The notes under the pieces were generated by a model, which saw only the letters and a list, made by a program, of their open reading frames with translations, was not told where the DNA came from and searched no databases. A stretch of 64,000 nucleotides of DNA from Roseomonas sp. HF4. Lineage in GTDB: Bacteria; Pseudomonadota; Alphaproteobacteria; Acetobacterales; Acetobacteraceae. The stretch lies in contig NZ_STGD01000009.1 of assembly GCF_005222755.1 (NCBI RefSeq), positions 124,001-188,000 on the forward strand, given 5' to 3'. Position 1 is the stretch's first letter; every line of letters begins with the position of its first letter. Position numbers and translations under genes: made by a program. Positions 46,615 through 56,762 of the stretch are shown here, piece after piece.

Positions 46615-49463
46615 ACCGCCGGCGCCTCCTCGCGCTGCTGGCGCTGCCGTTCGCGCTGCTGCTCGCGGCCTGGTTCGGGCCGCGCCTGCTGGACTGGGAG
46701 GCGCAGCGCGACCGCGTCGCCGCCATCGCGTCGGCGCGGCTCGGGCGGCCGGTGGTGTTGGGCGGACCGCTCGGCGTCACGCTGCTGCCGCAGCCGATGG
46801 TGGAGGCCTCCGCCGTGCTGGTGGGCGCGGAGGATGACGAAGGGGGCATCGGCGTCACGGCGCGGGCGCTGCGGCTGCGCCTCGGCCTCTGGCCGCTGCT
46901 GGCCGGCCGGCTCGAGCCGCGCGACCTGGTGCTGGTCGGCGCCGAGATCCGGCTGCCCTGGCCGCCGGGAAGCCTCGGCGCGCTGCGCCCGCCGCCCTGG
47001 CTGACGGGCTTCGACGCGCGCATCGAGGACAGCCGGATCACCGTTGGCGGCGCCGTGCTGGAAGGCGTCGCCGCGCGGCTCGCGGCGCCCGGCCCGCTCG
47101 ATGCCGTACGCGCCGAGGGGACCTTCACGTCGCGCGGCGCGCCGGTGCGCTTCGAGGCGGTGCTCGGCCGCCCTGGCTTCGACGGCGCGGCGACGCTCGA
47201 CATGGTGCTCTCGGCCGCGGGCGCACGGGCTGCGGCGCGCGGTGTCCTGGTCGCCGAGGGCGGCTTCGAGGGGCGGATCGAAGCCTCCGGCCCCGACATC
47301 GGCGCGCTGATGGCCGCGCCGCAGGGGCCCTTCCGCGCCACCGGCCGCGTCGTCGTGACGGGCGAGCTGGCCGCGGCGGACGACCTCGTGCTCGACATCG
47401 CCGGCATCACCGGGCGGGGCGCCGCGACCTTCCGCTTCGTGCCCGAGCCGCGGCTCGACATCGCATTGGCGCTGGCGCGGCTCGATCTCGATGCCTGGGT
47501 CGCGGCGCTGCGCGGCGCGGCGGCGCCGCCGCTGCCGGTGGGCCTCGACCTCTCCGCCGAGCAGGCGGCGTTCCATGGCCGGACGCTGCGCCGGCTGCGC
47601 GGGCGGGTGCTGCGCGAAGGCGACCGGCTGGCGCTCTCGGGCATCACGGCGTTGCTGCCGGGCGGCGCGGAATTCGAAGCGGCGGGCGGCCTGGCCGCCG
47701 GGCGGCTGGAACTGGCCACCCATGTCAGCGGGCCGAGCCTGCGCGCGACGCTGGCGGGCTTCGGCCTGCCGCCCGAGGGCACCGACCCGGCGCGGCTGCG
47801 CGCCTTCTCGGCCCGCGCGCGGTTGCTGCTGGAACCCGCGCAACTCGCGGTGCAGGACCTGGCGGCGATGCTGGACGGCGCGCGCATCAGCGGCGCGGGC
47901 GTGCTGCGCTTCGGCGCGCGGCCGGCGCTCGGGCTCGGCCTGTCCTTCGACCGGCTGGACCTGGACGGGCTGCTACCCGACGGCGGCGTGCCTGCCGCGG
48001 CGCTGCGCGCCGATTCGGGCTTCGACGCCAACCTGCGCCTGGCGGCGGAGCGCATCCTGCGCGGCGGCGCGGTGGCGGAACGCGCCGCCCTCGATGCGGC
48101 GATGGAGGGCGGACGCGTCGTCATCCGACGCTTTTCGGCACGCGTCGCCGAGGCCGATGTCACGCTGTCGGGCGCGCTTGCGCTCGGCGCCACGCCAAGG
48201 GTGGCGGACCTGGCGCTCGACGTCGCGGCCTCGGCGGCCGGGAGGATCGCGGGCGTCGCGGCGCCGCACCTGCCGCTGCCCGAAGGGATTGCGGCGCTGC
48301 CGTTGCGGCTGCGGCTTTCCGGGGGCGGGCCGCTCGGCGCGTTGGCGCTCGCGGCCGAGGGCACGCTCGGCGAATTGCGGATCGAGGGGCAATCGACGCT
48401 CGACCTGGCGCAGGGGCGCGGCCAGGGGGCGATGACGCTGCGCCATCCGGGCGCGCAGCGGCTCGCGCTGCTGCTCGGCGCCGCGGAGCCGCCGGCCTGG
48501 CTGGGCGAGGGGTCGTTTTCCCTCATTGCGTCGCTCACCGGCAGCGTGGGGACGATCGCGGCCGAGAACCTCGAGCTCGTGGCCGGCGGGCTGCGCGCGC
48601 GCGGGCAGGTTGCGCTGGCGCTGGAGGGCGCGCGGCCGCGCCTGACCGGGCGGATCACGGCCGAGCGCCTGCCGCTGCCCGGCCTTTCGGCGCGGCGCGA
48701 CGCGCCTGTCGCGCTCGGCGCGCTGACGCGGCTGGACGCGGAGCTCGCGCTCGAAACCGCGGACCTCGCCGCGCCGGACCTGCCGCCGGTGCAGGAGGCG
48801 CGCGCGCGGCTCCTGCTTCAGGACGGGCGGCTGGCGCTCGAGGACCTGCGCGCGCGGCTCGGCGGCGGCGCGCTGCAAGGGCGGCTGGCGCTCGATGCGA
48901 CAGCGCAGCCGCCCGAGGTCTCGGGCGCGCTCGGCCTCGAGGGCGCGACGCTGAGCGGGCCGCTGTTCGGCACGCCCTTCGACATCGCCTCGGGCGAGGT
49001 CGCGGCGCAGGGGCGTTTCACGGCGCGCGGCCATGCGCCGGCGGCGCTGCTGGCGACGCTCGCCGGGGAGGGGCGCTTCGCGGTGGCGAACGGCGTGCTG
49101 GCGGGCGCGGCACTCGGCACCGTCGCCGCGGCAGCCGGGCTCGAGGACGCCGCGGCAGCCGAGGCGGGGGTGCGCCGCGGGCTCGAAGGGGGCGCGACCG
49201 CGATCGAGCGCATGGCCGGCGGCTGGCGTGCCACAGACGGCACGCTGCGGCTCGAGGAGGTGCAGTTCGCAGCCGAGGGTGGCACGACGGGCGCCGTCGA
49301 GGGCGCCATCGACCTGGCGCGCGGGGCGATCGACCTACGCTTCGCCGTCCATGCGGGGCCGCGCGAGGCGCCCGCGATCGCGCTGCGCGCCACGGGGCCG
49401 GCCGAGACGCCGCGGCGGCAGCCCGAAGTCGCGGCCTGGGCGCGCTGGCGCGCGGAACAGTGA
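46611..49463 (+). CDS. AsmA family protein
   Basis: A 950-residue protein with an N-terminal membrane anchor ([19 protein letters not shown]) and a long repetitive beta-rich body typical of AsmA/TamB-like envelope proteins. Seen are the AsmA N-terminal segment ([23 protein letters not shown]), repeated short strands with the LxLxGxA pattern and a C-terminal block with [20 protein letters not shown]. Such proteins are implicated in phospholipid transport to, or assembly at, the outer membrane. Start: GTG 46611, overlapping the hydantoinase stop. Confidence 0.85.
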   Translation: MNRRRLLALLALPFALLLAAWFGPRLLDWEAQRDRVAAIASARLGRPVVLGGPLGVTLLPQPMVEASAVLVGAEDDEGGIGVTARALRLRLGLWPLLAGRLEPRDLVLVGAEIRLPWPPGSLGALRPPPWLTGFDARIEDSRITVGGAVLEGVAARLAAPGPLDAVRAEGTFTSRGAPVRFEAVLGRPGFDGAATLDMVLSAAGARAAARGVLVAEGGFEGRIEASGPDIGALMAAPQGPFRATGRVVVTGELAAADDLVLDIAGITGRGAATFRFVPEPRLDIALALARLDLDAWVAALRGAAAPPLPVGLDLSAEQAAFHGRTLRRLRGRVLREGDRLALSGITALLPGGAEFEAAGGLAAGRLELATHVSGPSLRATLAGFGLPPEGTDPARLRAFSARARLLLEPAQLAVQDLAAMLDGARISGAGVLRFGARPALGLGLSFDRLDLDGLLPDGGVPAAALRADSGFDANLRLAAERILRGGAVAERAALDAAMEGGRVVIRRFSARVAEADVTLSGALALGATPRVADLALDVAASAAGRIAGVAAPHLPLPEGIAALPLRLRLSGGGPLGALALAAEGTLGELRIEGQSTLDLAQGRGQGAMTLRHPGAQRLALLLGAAEPPAWLGEGSFSLIASLTGSVGTIAAENLELVAGGLRARGQVALALEGARPRLTGRITAERLPLPGLSARRDAPVALGALTRLDAELALETADLAAPDLPPVQEARARLLLQDGRLALEDLRARLGGGALQGRLALDATAQPPEVSGALGLEGATLSGPLFGTPFDIASGEVAAQGRFTARGHAPAALLATLAGEGRFAVANGVLAGAALGTVAAAAGLEDAAAAEAGVRRGLEGGATAIERMAGGWRATDGTLRLEEVQFAAEGGTTGAVEGAIDLARGAIDLRFAVHAGPREAPAIALRATGPAETPRRQPEVAAWARWRAEQ

Positions 49464-49578
49464 TGCCCGGCGCATGAAGTTCCGACCTGCGGCCCATGGG
49501 GGGCGCCGCCTGTGCGGTGCGCGGCATGAGGCTCGCCGGCCGAGGATGCGATGCTGAGTGGGACTGCGGGAAAAGGGG

Positions 49579-49606
49579 CGGGGGGAGAAGGGAACTTCTC
49601 CCCCCG
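49579..49606 (+). terminator. 12-bp hairpin after the AsmA gene
   Basis: CGGGGGGAGAAG and CTTCTCCCCCCG form a perfect 12-bp stem with loop GGAA. This arm with its flank is nearly the reverse complement of the element after ligA (12190-12259). Confidence 0.65.
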
Positions 49607-49684
49607 AAACCCCCCTCAACCTTCTTCGGCATCTGGCACAGATCCTTGGATGCCTGGCGCCAGGTTCCAAAGAAGGGAGGGGGA

Positions 49685-49708
49685 GCGGGGGAGGTTCGCC
49701 TCCCCCGC
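49685..49708 (-). terminator. TTCG-loop hairpin after the ribbon-helix-helix gene
   Basis: GCGGGGGAGG and CCTCCCCCGC form a 10-bp stem closed by TTCG on the plus strand (CGAA on the minus strand), downstream of the fumC-RHH pair. Confidence 0.65.
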
Positions 49709-49767
49709 CCTGTTCACTGCCCGTCCAGGTCGAGGCATGCGCCTGCCGGTGCGGGGCCGCCGCCGCC

Positions 49768-49986
49768 CTATCCTTGCAGCCGGCGCAGCACGAACAGCCT
49801 GAGCGTGCTGGCGAGCGGCGCGGCGCCGGGCGCGCGGGCCGCATCCACCTCCGCGATCAGCGCGGCGAGGCTTGTCCGGCGCGCGCGCGCGGCCTCCTCC
49901 AGCACCGCCCAGAATTCCGGCTCGAGCGCGACTGAGGTGCGGTGCCCGGCCAGGCTGAAGGAGCGCTTGGCCAAATGCGGCTTCAC
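49768..49986 (-). CDS. Ribbon-helix-helix domain protein
   Basis: A 72-residue protein resembling the alphaproteobacterial RHH_4 family: SLAGHRTSVALEPEFWAVLEE is the strand plus first helix and RRTSLAALIAEVDAAR the second helix, ending LRLFVLRRL. It is a presumptive DNA-binding dimer with no known target. Start: GTG 49986, overlapping the fumC stop (GTGA), so it is translationally coupled to fumC. From memory, RHH_4, fumC, sspB and thyX are often neighbours in alphaproteobacteria; here they are within 11 kb. Confidence 0.82.
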   Translation of the reverse strand: MKPHLAKRSFSLAGHRTSVALEPEFWAVLEEAARARRTSLAALIAEVDAARAPGAAPLASTLRLFVLRRLQG

Positions 49987-51395
49987 CCGCTGCCCTCCGG
50001 CGTGCCGCCGGGGCGGAGCATCGCCTCCGGCCGCACCCAGCGGTCGAAATCCTCCGGCGCCACGTGGCCGAGGCGTGCTGCGGCGTCCTTCAGCGTGAGG
50101 TCCTCGGCCAGGGCCAGCTTCGCGATCTGCACCGCCTTGTCGTAGCCGATGTGCGGATTGAGTGCGGTGACGAGCATCAGCGACTTCGCGACCAGGTCCG
50201 CGATGCGCGCGCGGTTCGGCTCGAGCTTCGCCACCATGTGCAGGGCGAAGGAGGCGGCCGCGTCGCCGAGCAGCGTCGCGCTTTCCAGCACCGCCTGGAT
50301 GATGACGGGCTTGAAGACGTTGAGCTCGAGATGCCCCTGCATGCCGGCCACGGTGACGGTGGTCTGGTTGCCCATGACGCGGGCGCAGACCATGGTCAGC
50401 GCCTCGGCCTGCGTCGGGTTGGTCTTGCCCGGCATGATGCTGCTGGACAGGCCGTCGGCCGGGACGATGAGTTCGCCGATCCCGCCGCGCGGGCCGGAGC
50501 CCAGCAGGCGGATGTCGTTCGCGACCTTGGTCAGCGAGACTGCGACCGTGTTCAGCGCGCCGTGGAGTTCCACGAAGGCGTCGTGCGCGGCCATGCCTTC
50601 GGACTTGTCGGGATTGGGCGCGAAGGTCTCCTCGGTGCGGGAGGCGACGATGGCGCAGAAGACGCGGTCGAATTCCGGGTGGCGGTTGAGGCCGGTGCCG
50701 GCCGCGGTGCCGCCCTGCGGCAGCAGCAGCAGGCGGGGGATCGCGTCGTTCACGCGCGCCATGCCGTTGGCCACCTGGCGCGCCCAGGTGGCGAACTCGC
50801 CGCCCAGCGTCACCGGCACGGCATCCATCAGGTGCGTCCGGCCGAGCTTCACGAGGCCGTCGTATTCGGCCGCCTTGGCGGCGAGGGCGGCCTGCAGCGC
50901 GTCGAGGCCCGGCAGCAGGCGCCGTCGCAGCGCCTCGACCGCGGCCAGGTGCATGACGGTCGGGAAGCTGTCGTTGGACGACTGCCCGCGGTTGACGTGG
51001 TCGTTCGGGTGGATGGGCGACCGGGTGCCGAGGGGCTGGCCCAGCATCTCGTTCGCGCGGTTCGCGATGACCTCGTTCGCGGTCATGTTGGTCTGGGTGC
51101 CGGAGCCGGTCTGCCAGACGGGCAGGGGGAAGTCGTCGTCGCGGCGGCCCGCGATGATCTCCTCGGCCGCCGCCTTGATCGGCTCGGCCAGGTCCGCCGG
51201 GAGTTCGCCGAGGCGCCGGTTCGCTTCCGCCGCGGCCCATTTCTGCAGGCCGGTGGCGCGGACCACATGCGGGTCGAGCCGCCCGTCGCCGATGCGGAAC
51301 AGCGCGCGGGCGCGTTCCGTCTGCGGGCCCCAGTAGCGGTCCGCCGGGATCTCGATGGTGCCGAGGCTGTCGGTTTCCGTGCGCGTCCTGGTCAT
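49983..51395 (-). CDS. fumC: Fumarate hydratase, class II
   Basis: A 470-residue iron-free fumarase that interconverts fumarate and malate in the TCA cycle. Signature SSSIMPGKTNPTQAEAL is intact, along with GSGTQTNMTANEVI, HPNDHVNRGQSSND and GRTHLMDAVPVTLG. The length is normal. The window also carries a class I [4Fe-4S] fumarase 1.35 kb away on the same strand, so the organism has both types. Confidence 0.98.
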   Translation of the reverse strand: MTRTRTETDSLGTIEIPADRYWGPQTERARALFRIGDGRLDPHVVRATGLQKWAAAEANRRLGELPADLAEPIKAAAEEIIAGRRDDDFPLPVWQTGSGTQTNMTANEVIANRANEMLGQPLGTRSPIHPNDHVNRGQSSNDSFPTVMHLAAVEALRRRLLPGLDALQAALAAKAAEYDGLVKLGRTHLMDAVPVTLGGEFATWARQVANGMARVNDAIPRLLLLPQGGTAAGTGLNRHPEFDRVFCAIVASRTEETFAPNPDKSEGMAAHDAFVELHGALNTVAVSLTKVANDIRLLGSGPRGGIGELIVPADGLSSSIMPGKTNPTQAEALTMVCARVMGNQTTVTVAGMQGHLELNVFKPVIIQAVLESATLLGDAAASFALHMVAKLEPNRARIADLVAKSLMLVTALNPHIGYDKAVQIAKLALAEDLTLKDAAARLGHVAPEDFDRWVRPEAMLRPGGTPEGSG

Positions 51396-51413
51396 GGCGC
51401 GCAGTCTACGCCT

Positions 51414-51821
51414 TCAGGGACGCTCGCCGTAGGTCGATATCTCGATCAGGTTGCCGTCCGGGTCGCGGCAATAGACCGAGGTGATCGCGCCGAGCGCGCC
51501 GTCCTTCGCCACCGGGCCGAGTTCGACCCCGACGCCGCAGCGCTGCAGGTGGGCCAGGATCTGCTCGCCGTCGACCGTCACGATGAAGCAGATATCCGCC
51601 GTGCCGGGGATGCCGCCGCCGGCGCCGGTCCACCAGTCCTGCTGCGTCGCATCGGCGGGGCGGAGGTTGATCTTCTGGCCGCCGAACTTGAGCGCCGTGC
51701 GGCGATGCGGGCCGAACTCCTCGACCTCCATGCCGAGCACGCGCTGGTACCAGGAGGCGGAGATGGTGACGTCCCGGCAGGTGATGACGAGGTGGTCGAG
51801 CCGATCGACGGCGAAGCGCAT
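51414..51821 (-). CDS. VOC (glyoxalase/dioxygenase superfamily) protein
   Basis: A 135-residue protein with paired beta-alpha-beta-beta-beta modules. It begins RLDHLVITCRDVTISASWYQ (His8-type ligand) and ends YCRDPDGNLIEISTYG (the usual D-P-D-G-N and Glu ligand). Superfamily members are metal-dependent lyases, dioxygenases or resistance proteins; the substrate is unknown. It lies between fumC and the RidA-like gene on the same strand with short spacers, and so is likely in one unit with them. Confidence 0.85.
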   Translation of the reverse strand: MRFAVDRLDHLVITCRDVTISASWYQRVLGMEVEEFGPHRRTALKFGGQKINLRPADATQQDWWTGAGGGIPGTADICFIVTVDGEQILAHLQRCGVGVELGPVAKDGALGAITSVYCRDPDGNLIEISTYGERP

Positions 51822-51827
51822 GGGGTG

Positions 51828-52220
51828 TCAGGCCTTCCGGGTGATGCGGGCGGTGACTTCGATCTCGATCTTCATGGCGTCGGTCTGCAGGCCGGCATGA
51901 ATGAGGGTCGAGGCGGGCTTCGCGCGGCCGAGGTGCTTCCTGACCACGGGCCAGCAGGGTTCCCAGTCGGCGCGGTCGGGCACGATGATGAGCACGCGCA
52001 CCACGTCGTCGAGCGTCGCACCCGCCTGCGCCAGCGCGGCTGCGATATTGCGGAAGGTCTGCTCGCACTGCGCCACGACATCGGGCTCGATTGTCATGGT
52101 CGCGTAGTCGTAGCCGGTGGTGCCGGAGACCCAGATGTCGTCGCCGATGACGACGGCGCGGGAATAGCCGATCTCCTCCTCGAAGCGCGAGCCGGAGGAG
52201 ATAAGGCGGCGGTCGGTCAT
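51828..52220 (-). CDS. RidA family protein
   Basis: A 130-residue protein of the YjgF/YER057c/UK114 family, small trimeric enzymes that in the best-known case hydrolyse reactive enamine/imine intermediates. Family features are GYSRAVVIGDDIWVSGTTG, CEQTFRNIAAALAQAGATL and the end segment ASTLIHAGLQTDAMKIEIE. The usual ENCRVP-type Arg appears replaced around PASTLI, so the specificity may differ from classical RidA. It is separated from the VOC gene by 6 bases. Confidence 0.88.
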   Translation of the reverse strand: MTDRRLISSGSRFEEEIGYSRAVVIGDDIWVSGTTGYDYATMTIEPDVVAQCEQTFRNIAAALAQAGATLDDVVRVLIIVPDRADWEPCWPVVRKHLGRAKPASTLIHAGLQTDAMKIEIEVTARITRKA

Positions 52221-52230
52221 GGCGCGGTCC

Positions 52231-52488
52231 TCATGCGGTGGCGGGGCCGGCGCAGCGGTCCGGGCGGTGGATGCGCTCCGTGCTCGCCGGGAATTTCTCC
52301 AGCTTCGCGGCCGGGCGGATCGGCCGCGGCACCAGATTGCCGCCGCAATTGGGGCAGAGCCCGCCGGGCAGGCGCGTCGCCGCGCAATCGGTGCACCAGG
52401 TGCATTCGAAGGAACAGATCAGCGCCTCGCGGCTGTCGGGCGGCAGGTCGCGGCCGCAGCATTCGCAGTTCGGGCGAAGCGCCAACAT
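52231..52488 (-). CDS. DUF1272 cysteine-rich zinc-ribbon protein
   Basis: An 85-residue protein dense in cysteine: NCECCGRDLPP, CSFECTWCTDCA and LCPNCGGNLVPRPIRP, matching the DUF1272 family. The paired Cys-x-x-Cys motifs suggest two zinc sites. The function is unknown. ATG 52488 begins MLALRPNCECCG. It lies between the RidA-like and DUF2798 genes. Confidence 0.85.
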   Translation of the reverse strand: MLALRPNCECCGRDLPPDSREALICSFECTWCTDCAATRLPGGLCPNCGGNLVPRPIRPAAKLEKFPASTERIHRPDRCAGPATA

Positions 52489-52499
52489 GACATTCCCCT

Positions 52500-52748
52500 T
52501 CAGGGCGGCGCGACGATGCGCGTGACGAGCCGCTGCACCATCGGCAGCACCACGAGCACGGTCGGGAAGGCGATGATCCAGGAACTGATCCAGGCGACCG
52601 GCCATGCGCCGACCGCCATCAGCGAGGCACCGAGCGCCATCACCGTCGAGATGCCGGAGATGATGAAGGTCATGATCCCGGTCAGGAAGAATCCCGTCAC
52701 CGCGAGCCGGTATCGCGCCGGCAGGCGGCGGTCGGCCGTGGCGCTCAC
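52500..52748 (-). CDS. DUF2798 small membrane protein
   Basis: An 82-residue protein with two predicted membrane helices ([21 protein letters not shown] and [21 protein letters not shown]), closing with [11 protein letters not shown], the DUF2798 pattern. The function is unknown. Its start overlaps the fumarase stop by 4 bases, so it is coupled to the class I fumarase. Confidence 0.82.
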   Translation of the reverse strand: MSATADRRLPARYRLAVTGFFLTGIMTFIISGISTVMALGASLMAVGAWPVAWISSWIIAFPTVLVVLPMVQRLVTRIVAPP

Positions 52749-54394
52749 TCCAGCCCCTCGTAGAAATCATTGCCCTTGTCGTCGACAACGATGAAGGCCG
52801 GGAAGTCCTCGACCTCGATCCGCCAGACCGCCTCCATGCCGAGCTCGGGGTATTCCAGCACCTCGACCTTGCGGATGCAGTCCTGCGCGAGGCGCGCCGC
52901 CGGCCCGCCGACCGAGCCAAGGTAGAAGCCGCCATAGGTCTTGCAGGCGTTCAGCACCTGCTTCGAGCGGTTGCCCTTGGCCAGCATCACCAGCGACCCG
53001 CCGGCCTTCTGGAAGGCCTCGACATAGCTGTCCATGCGCCCGGCCGTGGTCGGGCCGAAGGAGCCGGTCGCCATGCCCTCGGGCGTCTTGGCGGGACCGG
53101 CGTAATAGACCGGGTGATCCTTGATGTATTGCGGCAGGCCCTGGCCGCTGTCGATGCGTTCCTGCAGCTTGGCGTGGGCGATGTCGCGCGCCACCACGAT
53201 CGTGCCGGTCAGCGAGACGCGCGTCTTGACCGAGTGCCTGCTCAGTTCCGCGCGGATCTCGGCCATCGGGCGGTTGAGGTCGATCTTCACGACCTCCCCG
53301 CCCAGGATGTCCTCGGTGTGCTCGGGCAGGTAGTGCGCGGGGTCGTGTTCCAGCTGTTCGAGGAACACGCCATCGGCCGTGATCTTCGCCTTGATCTGCC
53401 GGTCCGCGCTGCACGACACGCCGATCCCGATGGGCAGGCTCGCACCATGGCGCGCGAGCCGGATGACACGCACGTCGTGGCAGAAATACTTGCCGCCGAA
53501 CTGCGCCCCGATGCCGAGGTTCTGCGTCAGCTTGTGGATCTCGGCCTCCAGCTCGGGGTCGCGGATGGCGTGGCCGGAGGTGTCGCCCGAGGTCGGCAGC
53601 GCATCGAGCCAGCGGGTGGAGCCGAGCTTCACGGTCTTGAGGTTCATCTCCGCGCTCGTGCCGCCGATCACGATCGACAGGTGATAGGGCGGGCAGGCGG
53701 AGGTGCCGAGCGTCTTGATCTTCTCCTCGAGGAAGGCGAGCAGCTTCGGCTTGTTCAGCACCGCGCGGGTCTGCTGGTAGAGGAAGGTCTTGTTGGCCGA
53801 CCCGCCGCCCTTGAGGATGAACATCAGGTGCATCTCGTCGGCGTGGTGCTCGCCGGGCTGCGCCATGATGGAGAACTCGACCGGCATGTTGTTGCCGGTG
53901 TTCTTCTCCTCGAACATCGAGATCGGCGCCATCATGGAATAGCGTAGGTTGGTCTCGGTGTAGGTGCGGGCGACGCCGTAGCTCAGCGCCTCCTCCTCGT
54001 CGCCCTCGACCCAGACGCGCTGGCCCTTCTTGCCGAAGACGATGGCCGTGCCGGTGTCCTGGCACATGGGCAGCACGCCGCCGGCCGCGATGTTCGCGTT
54101 CTTCAGCAGGTCGAGCGCCACGAAGCGGTCGTTCGCGCTGGCCTCGGGGTCCTTCAGGATGTTGGTCAGCTGCTGCAGGTGCCCTGGGCGCAGCAGGTGG
54201 GAGACGTCGCGGCAGGCCTGGAAGGCGAGCTGCGTCAGCGTCTCGGGCTTCACCTTGAGCACGCGCTTGCCGTCCACCTCGACGGTCGACACGCCGCCGA
54301 TGTCGAGCCTGCGATAGGGCGTCGTGTCCTCGCCCAGTGGGAACATGGTGCTGAAGCGGAAGTTCTCGGGGCGGTTGGGCTGGTCGAGCGGCAT
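52745..54394 (-). CDS. fumA: Fumarate hydratase, class I ([4Fe-4S])
   Basis: A 549-residue iron-sulfur hydrolyase with fused alpha and beta parts. Probable cluster cysteines are in [21 protein letters not shown] and [10 protein letters not shown]. The C-terminal part has [38 protein letters not shown] and [11 protein letters not shown]. It could serve fumarate or a related diacid (for example mesaconate). ATG 54394 begins [12 protein letters not shown]. It is divergent from the DUF3604 gene over 97 bases. Confidence 0.95.
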   Translation of the reverse strand: MPLDQPNRPENFRFSTMFPLGEDTTPYRRLDIGGVSTVEVDGKRVLKVKPETLTQLAFQACRDVSHLLRPGHLQQLTNILKDPEASANDRFVALDLLKNANIAAGGVLPMCQDTGTAIVFGKKGQRVWVEGDEEEALSYGVARTYTETNLRYSMMAPISMFEEKNTGNNMPVEFSIMAQPGEHHADEMHLMFILKGGGSANKTFLYQQTRAVLNKPKLLAFLEEKIKTLGTSACPPYHLSIVIGGTSAEMNLKTVKLGSTRWLDALPTSGDTSGHAIRDPELEAEIHKLTQNLGIGAQFGGKYFCHDVRVIRLARHGASLPIGIGVSCSADRQIKAKITADGVFLEQLEHDPAHYLPEHTEDILGGEVVKIDLNRPMAEIRAELSRHSVKTRVSLTGTIVVARDIAHAKLQERIDSGQGLPQYIKDHPVYYAGPAKTPEGMATGSFGPTTAGRMDSYVEAFQKAGGSLVMLAKGNRSKQVLNACKTYGGFYLGSVGGPAARLAQDCIRKVEVLEYPELGMEAVWRIEVEDFPAFIVVDDKGNDFYEGLE

Positions 54395-54491
54395 CGCGGC
54401 CTTCCGGTCTCTGTCCGGCGGAGCAATAGCCCAGGCTGGCGGCCGCGTCAGCCTCCCTTGCGGCGACGCAGCATCGTTGCGAGGATGACCC

Positions 54492-56762
54492 ATGCAGCGC
54501 CCCCGCCATCTCGATCTTCCCAACGCCCATGCCGGCCATACCGCGCATTTCACCGACTACCGGGCCGCCGAGGTCGGGCATGTCGCGATCTCGCCGGACG
54601 GGCCGGTCGAGGCCGGGTCCTTCGCCTCCCACACGCTGGTCTTCACCGCCGGGCGCTTCGGCGTGGACGACACCGGGTCGCTCCGCATCTGCACGCGCCA
54701 GGTCAGCGACAATGGCCGGCCCCAGTTCACCGACCCGAAGGCGCCGAACTTCGTCACCGCGGAAGCGTCCAACGGCGCGAAGCTGGTGCTCGACTACAAC
54801 CCCAAGCTCGCGATGCGGCCCTGGTCGCGCACGCTGACGGTCACCGTCGCGCGCGGCTTCCTCTCGCCGGGGGACACGATCACCATCCGCATGGGGGATA
54901 CGCGCGGCGGATCGCCCGGGATGCGCATGCAGACCTATTGCGAGGCGCGCTTCCACTACCTGGTGCTGGCGGATGTCTTCGCGACCTGCAACTGGGCGCT
55001 GCTGCCCGAGCAGCCGGGCTTTCGCATCGTGCCGGGGCCGCCGGCGCGGCGCCTCGCCATCCTGCCGACGCGCCGCGCGCCGGGCGAGCCCTTCGCCCTG
55101 CTGCTGCGCGCCGACGACCGCTGGGGCAACCCGGCCGCATTGCCGGCGGGCACCCATCGCCTGCGCGCCAGCGCGCCCGTCGCCGGCCTGCCCGAGAGCT
55201 TCACCTGGCCCGAAGGCGCCCGCGCCCACCGGATCGAAGGGCTCCGCGCCGAGGCCGCCGAGGCGCTCACCATCACCTGGGACGAGACGCCGTCGAACCC
55301 GATGCGCGTCGCCGCCGGCCCGCTCACGCCCTACTGGGCCGACCTGCACGGGCAGTCCGGCGAGACGGTCGGCACCGGCTCGATCGATGCGCTCGCGGCC
55401 TATGCGCGCGACCTCGCGGGCGTGGACGCCATCTGCCACCAGGGCAACGACTTCCAGGTCACGCCGGAGGGATGGGCCGACTTCAACCGCGCCTTCGACG
55501 CCTTCGACCAGGCGGGGCGCTTCGTCTTCCTGCCGGGCTACGAATGGTCGGGCAACACCGCGCTCGGCGGCGACCGCAACGTGATCTTCCCGGACTCCGG
55601 GCGCACCATCCGCCGGTCCTGCCACGCGCTGATCGAGGCGCTGGCGGACGAGCACACCGACGCGCTGGATGCCCGCGCGCTGCATGCCGCACTCCGCGCC
55701 GAGGGCGCGCCGGTCTTCTGCATCCCCCATGTCGGCGGCCGCTTCGCCAACCTGCACTACGCGCACGACAAGGCACTCGAACGCTCGGTCGAGGTCCATT
55801 CCGACTGGGGCACCTTCGACTGGCTGTTCGACGATGCGCTCGCGGTCGGTGGCCGCGTCGGCATCGTGGCGGGGTCGGACGGACACAAGGGGCGGCAGGG
55901 CGCGTCGCATCCGGGCGCCTCGCAGTTCGGCTCCTATGGCGGGTTGACCTGCCTGCTTGCGACGGACCTCTCGCGCGCCGGCGTCTTCGATGCGCTGCGC
56001 CGGCGCCATCACTACGCGACCACCAACGCCGCGCGCGTGCACGCGGATGTCGCGGTCCGGATCGCGACGCCGGCGGCGCTGCACATCGACGACCCCGCGC
56101 TCGGCGGCGCGCCGGACGGGCAGACGGCCGAGGCGATGATGGGCGACATCCTGGCGGGCGTCGCCGACGACCACGCCGAGTTCAGCGCCGAGATCATGGC
56201 CGCCTCGCCCATCGAGCGGATCGAGCTACGGAACGGCCGCGATCTCATCGAGGTGATCCGCCCCGACGCGCCCCCGGGGCTTCGGCTCCGCGTGGTCTGG
56301 GAAGGGAGCGAATACCGCGGGCGCGGGCGCGAGACCTCCTGGGTCGGCGAGATCGGCCTCGGCGGCGGCACGAGCTGGGGGCCGGTCCGGGCGATCAACC
56401 GCTTCAACCTCGACCACCGCTTCGAGGCCGACGCCACGACGCTGCGCTTCCAGGGCGTCACCACCGGCGGCTTCCAGGCGATGGAGGCGACGCTCTCCGA
56501 CCTCGATGGCACGCTCCGCATCGAGACAGGCCTCGTGAAGGCCGAGCTGCCGCTGCGCGCCCTGCTGGACGGCGAGCATCGCTGGGATGCGGGCGGCCTT
56601 GGCCGCGGCATGCGCGCCTTCATGCTGCCCGACGCCGCGCCCGCCGCCATGCGGGTCGCGCGCCGCGTCGCACTCAAGCCGGGCGACAACGCCCTGTTCC
56701 TTCGTGCCACCTTCGAGGATGGGAGCGTGCTGTGGACCAGCCCCGTATACCTGCTGCGCTGA
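54492..56762 (+). CDS. DUF3604 domain protein (PHP-like)
   Basis: A 756-residue protein without an evident signal peptide. From about residue 280 it matches DUF3604: [52 protein letters not shown] and, near 460, [13 protein letters not shown]. The D-L-H and S-D-G-H motifs look like metal sites of PHP-type phosphoesterases, so a metal-dependent hydrolase is inferred; the substrate is unknown. Its last 31 bases overlap the start of a Bug-family gene, implying a shared transcript. Confidence 0.75.
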   Translation: MQRPRHLDLPNAHAGHTAHFTDYRAAEVGHVAISPDGPVEAGSFASHTLVFTAGRFGVDDTGSLRICTRQVSDNGRPQFTDPKAPNFVTAEASNGAKLVLDYNPKLAMRPWSRTLTVTVARGFLSPGDTITIRMGDTRGGSPGMRMQTYCEARFHYLVLADVFATCNWALLPEQPGFRIVPGPPARRLAILPTRRAPGEPFALLLRADDRWGNPAALPAGTHRLRASAPVAGLPESFTWPEGARAHRIEGLRAEAAEALTITWDETPSNPMRVAAGPLTPYWADLHGQSGETVGTGSIDALAAYARDLAGVDAICHQGNDFQVTPEGWADFNRAFDAFDQAGRFVFLPGYEWSGNTALGGDRNVIFPDSGRTIRRSCHALIEALADEHTDALDARALHAALRAEGAPVFCIPHVGGRFANLHYAHDKALERSVEVHSDWGTFDWLFDDALAVGGRVGIVAGSDGHKGRQGASHPGASQFGSYGGLTCLLATDLSRAGVFDALRRRHHYATTNAARVHADVAVRIATPAALHIDDPALGGAPDGQTAEAMMGDILAGVADDHAEFSAEIMAASPIERIELRNGRDLIEVIRPDAPPGLRLRVVWEGSEYRGRGRETSWVGEIGLGGGTSWGPVRAINRFNLDHRFEADATTLRFQGVTTGGFQAMEATLSDLDGTLRIETGLVKAELPLRALLDGEHRWDAGGLGRGMRAFMLPDAAPAAMRVARRVALKPGDNALFLRATFEDGSVLWTSPVYLLR

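Larger units (their letters stand above)
49570..49725. repeat. Double copy of the recurring hairpin element between convergent genes
   Basis: Two element copies in opposite orientation share the flank CCTGGCGCCAGGTTCCAAAG near 49655-49675. It fills most of the 304-base gap between the AsmA gene and the ribbon-helix-helix gene; the remainder (49464-49569) includes a partial copy of the repeat seen at 5717 and no gene. Confidence 0.65.

Noticed and set aside
52767..56174. 1135-codon minus-strand frame across fumA and the DUF3604 gene
   Set aside because: Antisense to DUF3604 and out of frame with the class I fumarase, whose frame has all conserved cysteines.
54179..56731. Long upstream extension of the Bug-protein frame
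   Set aside because: It runs out of frame through the DUF3604 gene; the Bug signal peptide and a ribosome site place the start at GTG 56732.
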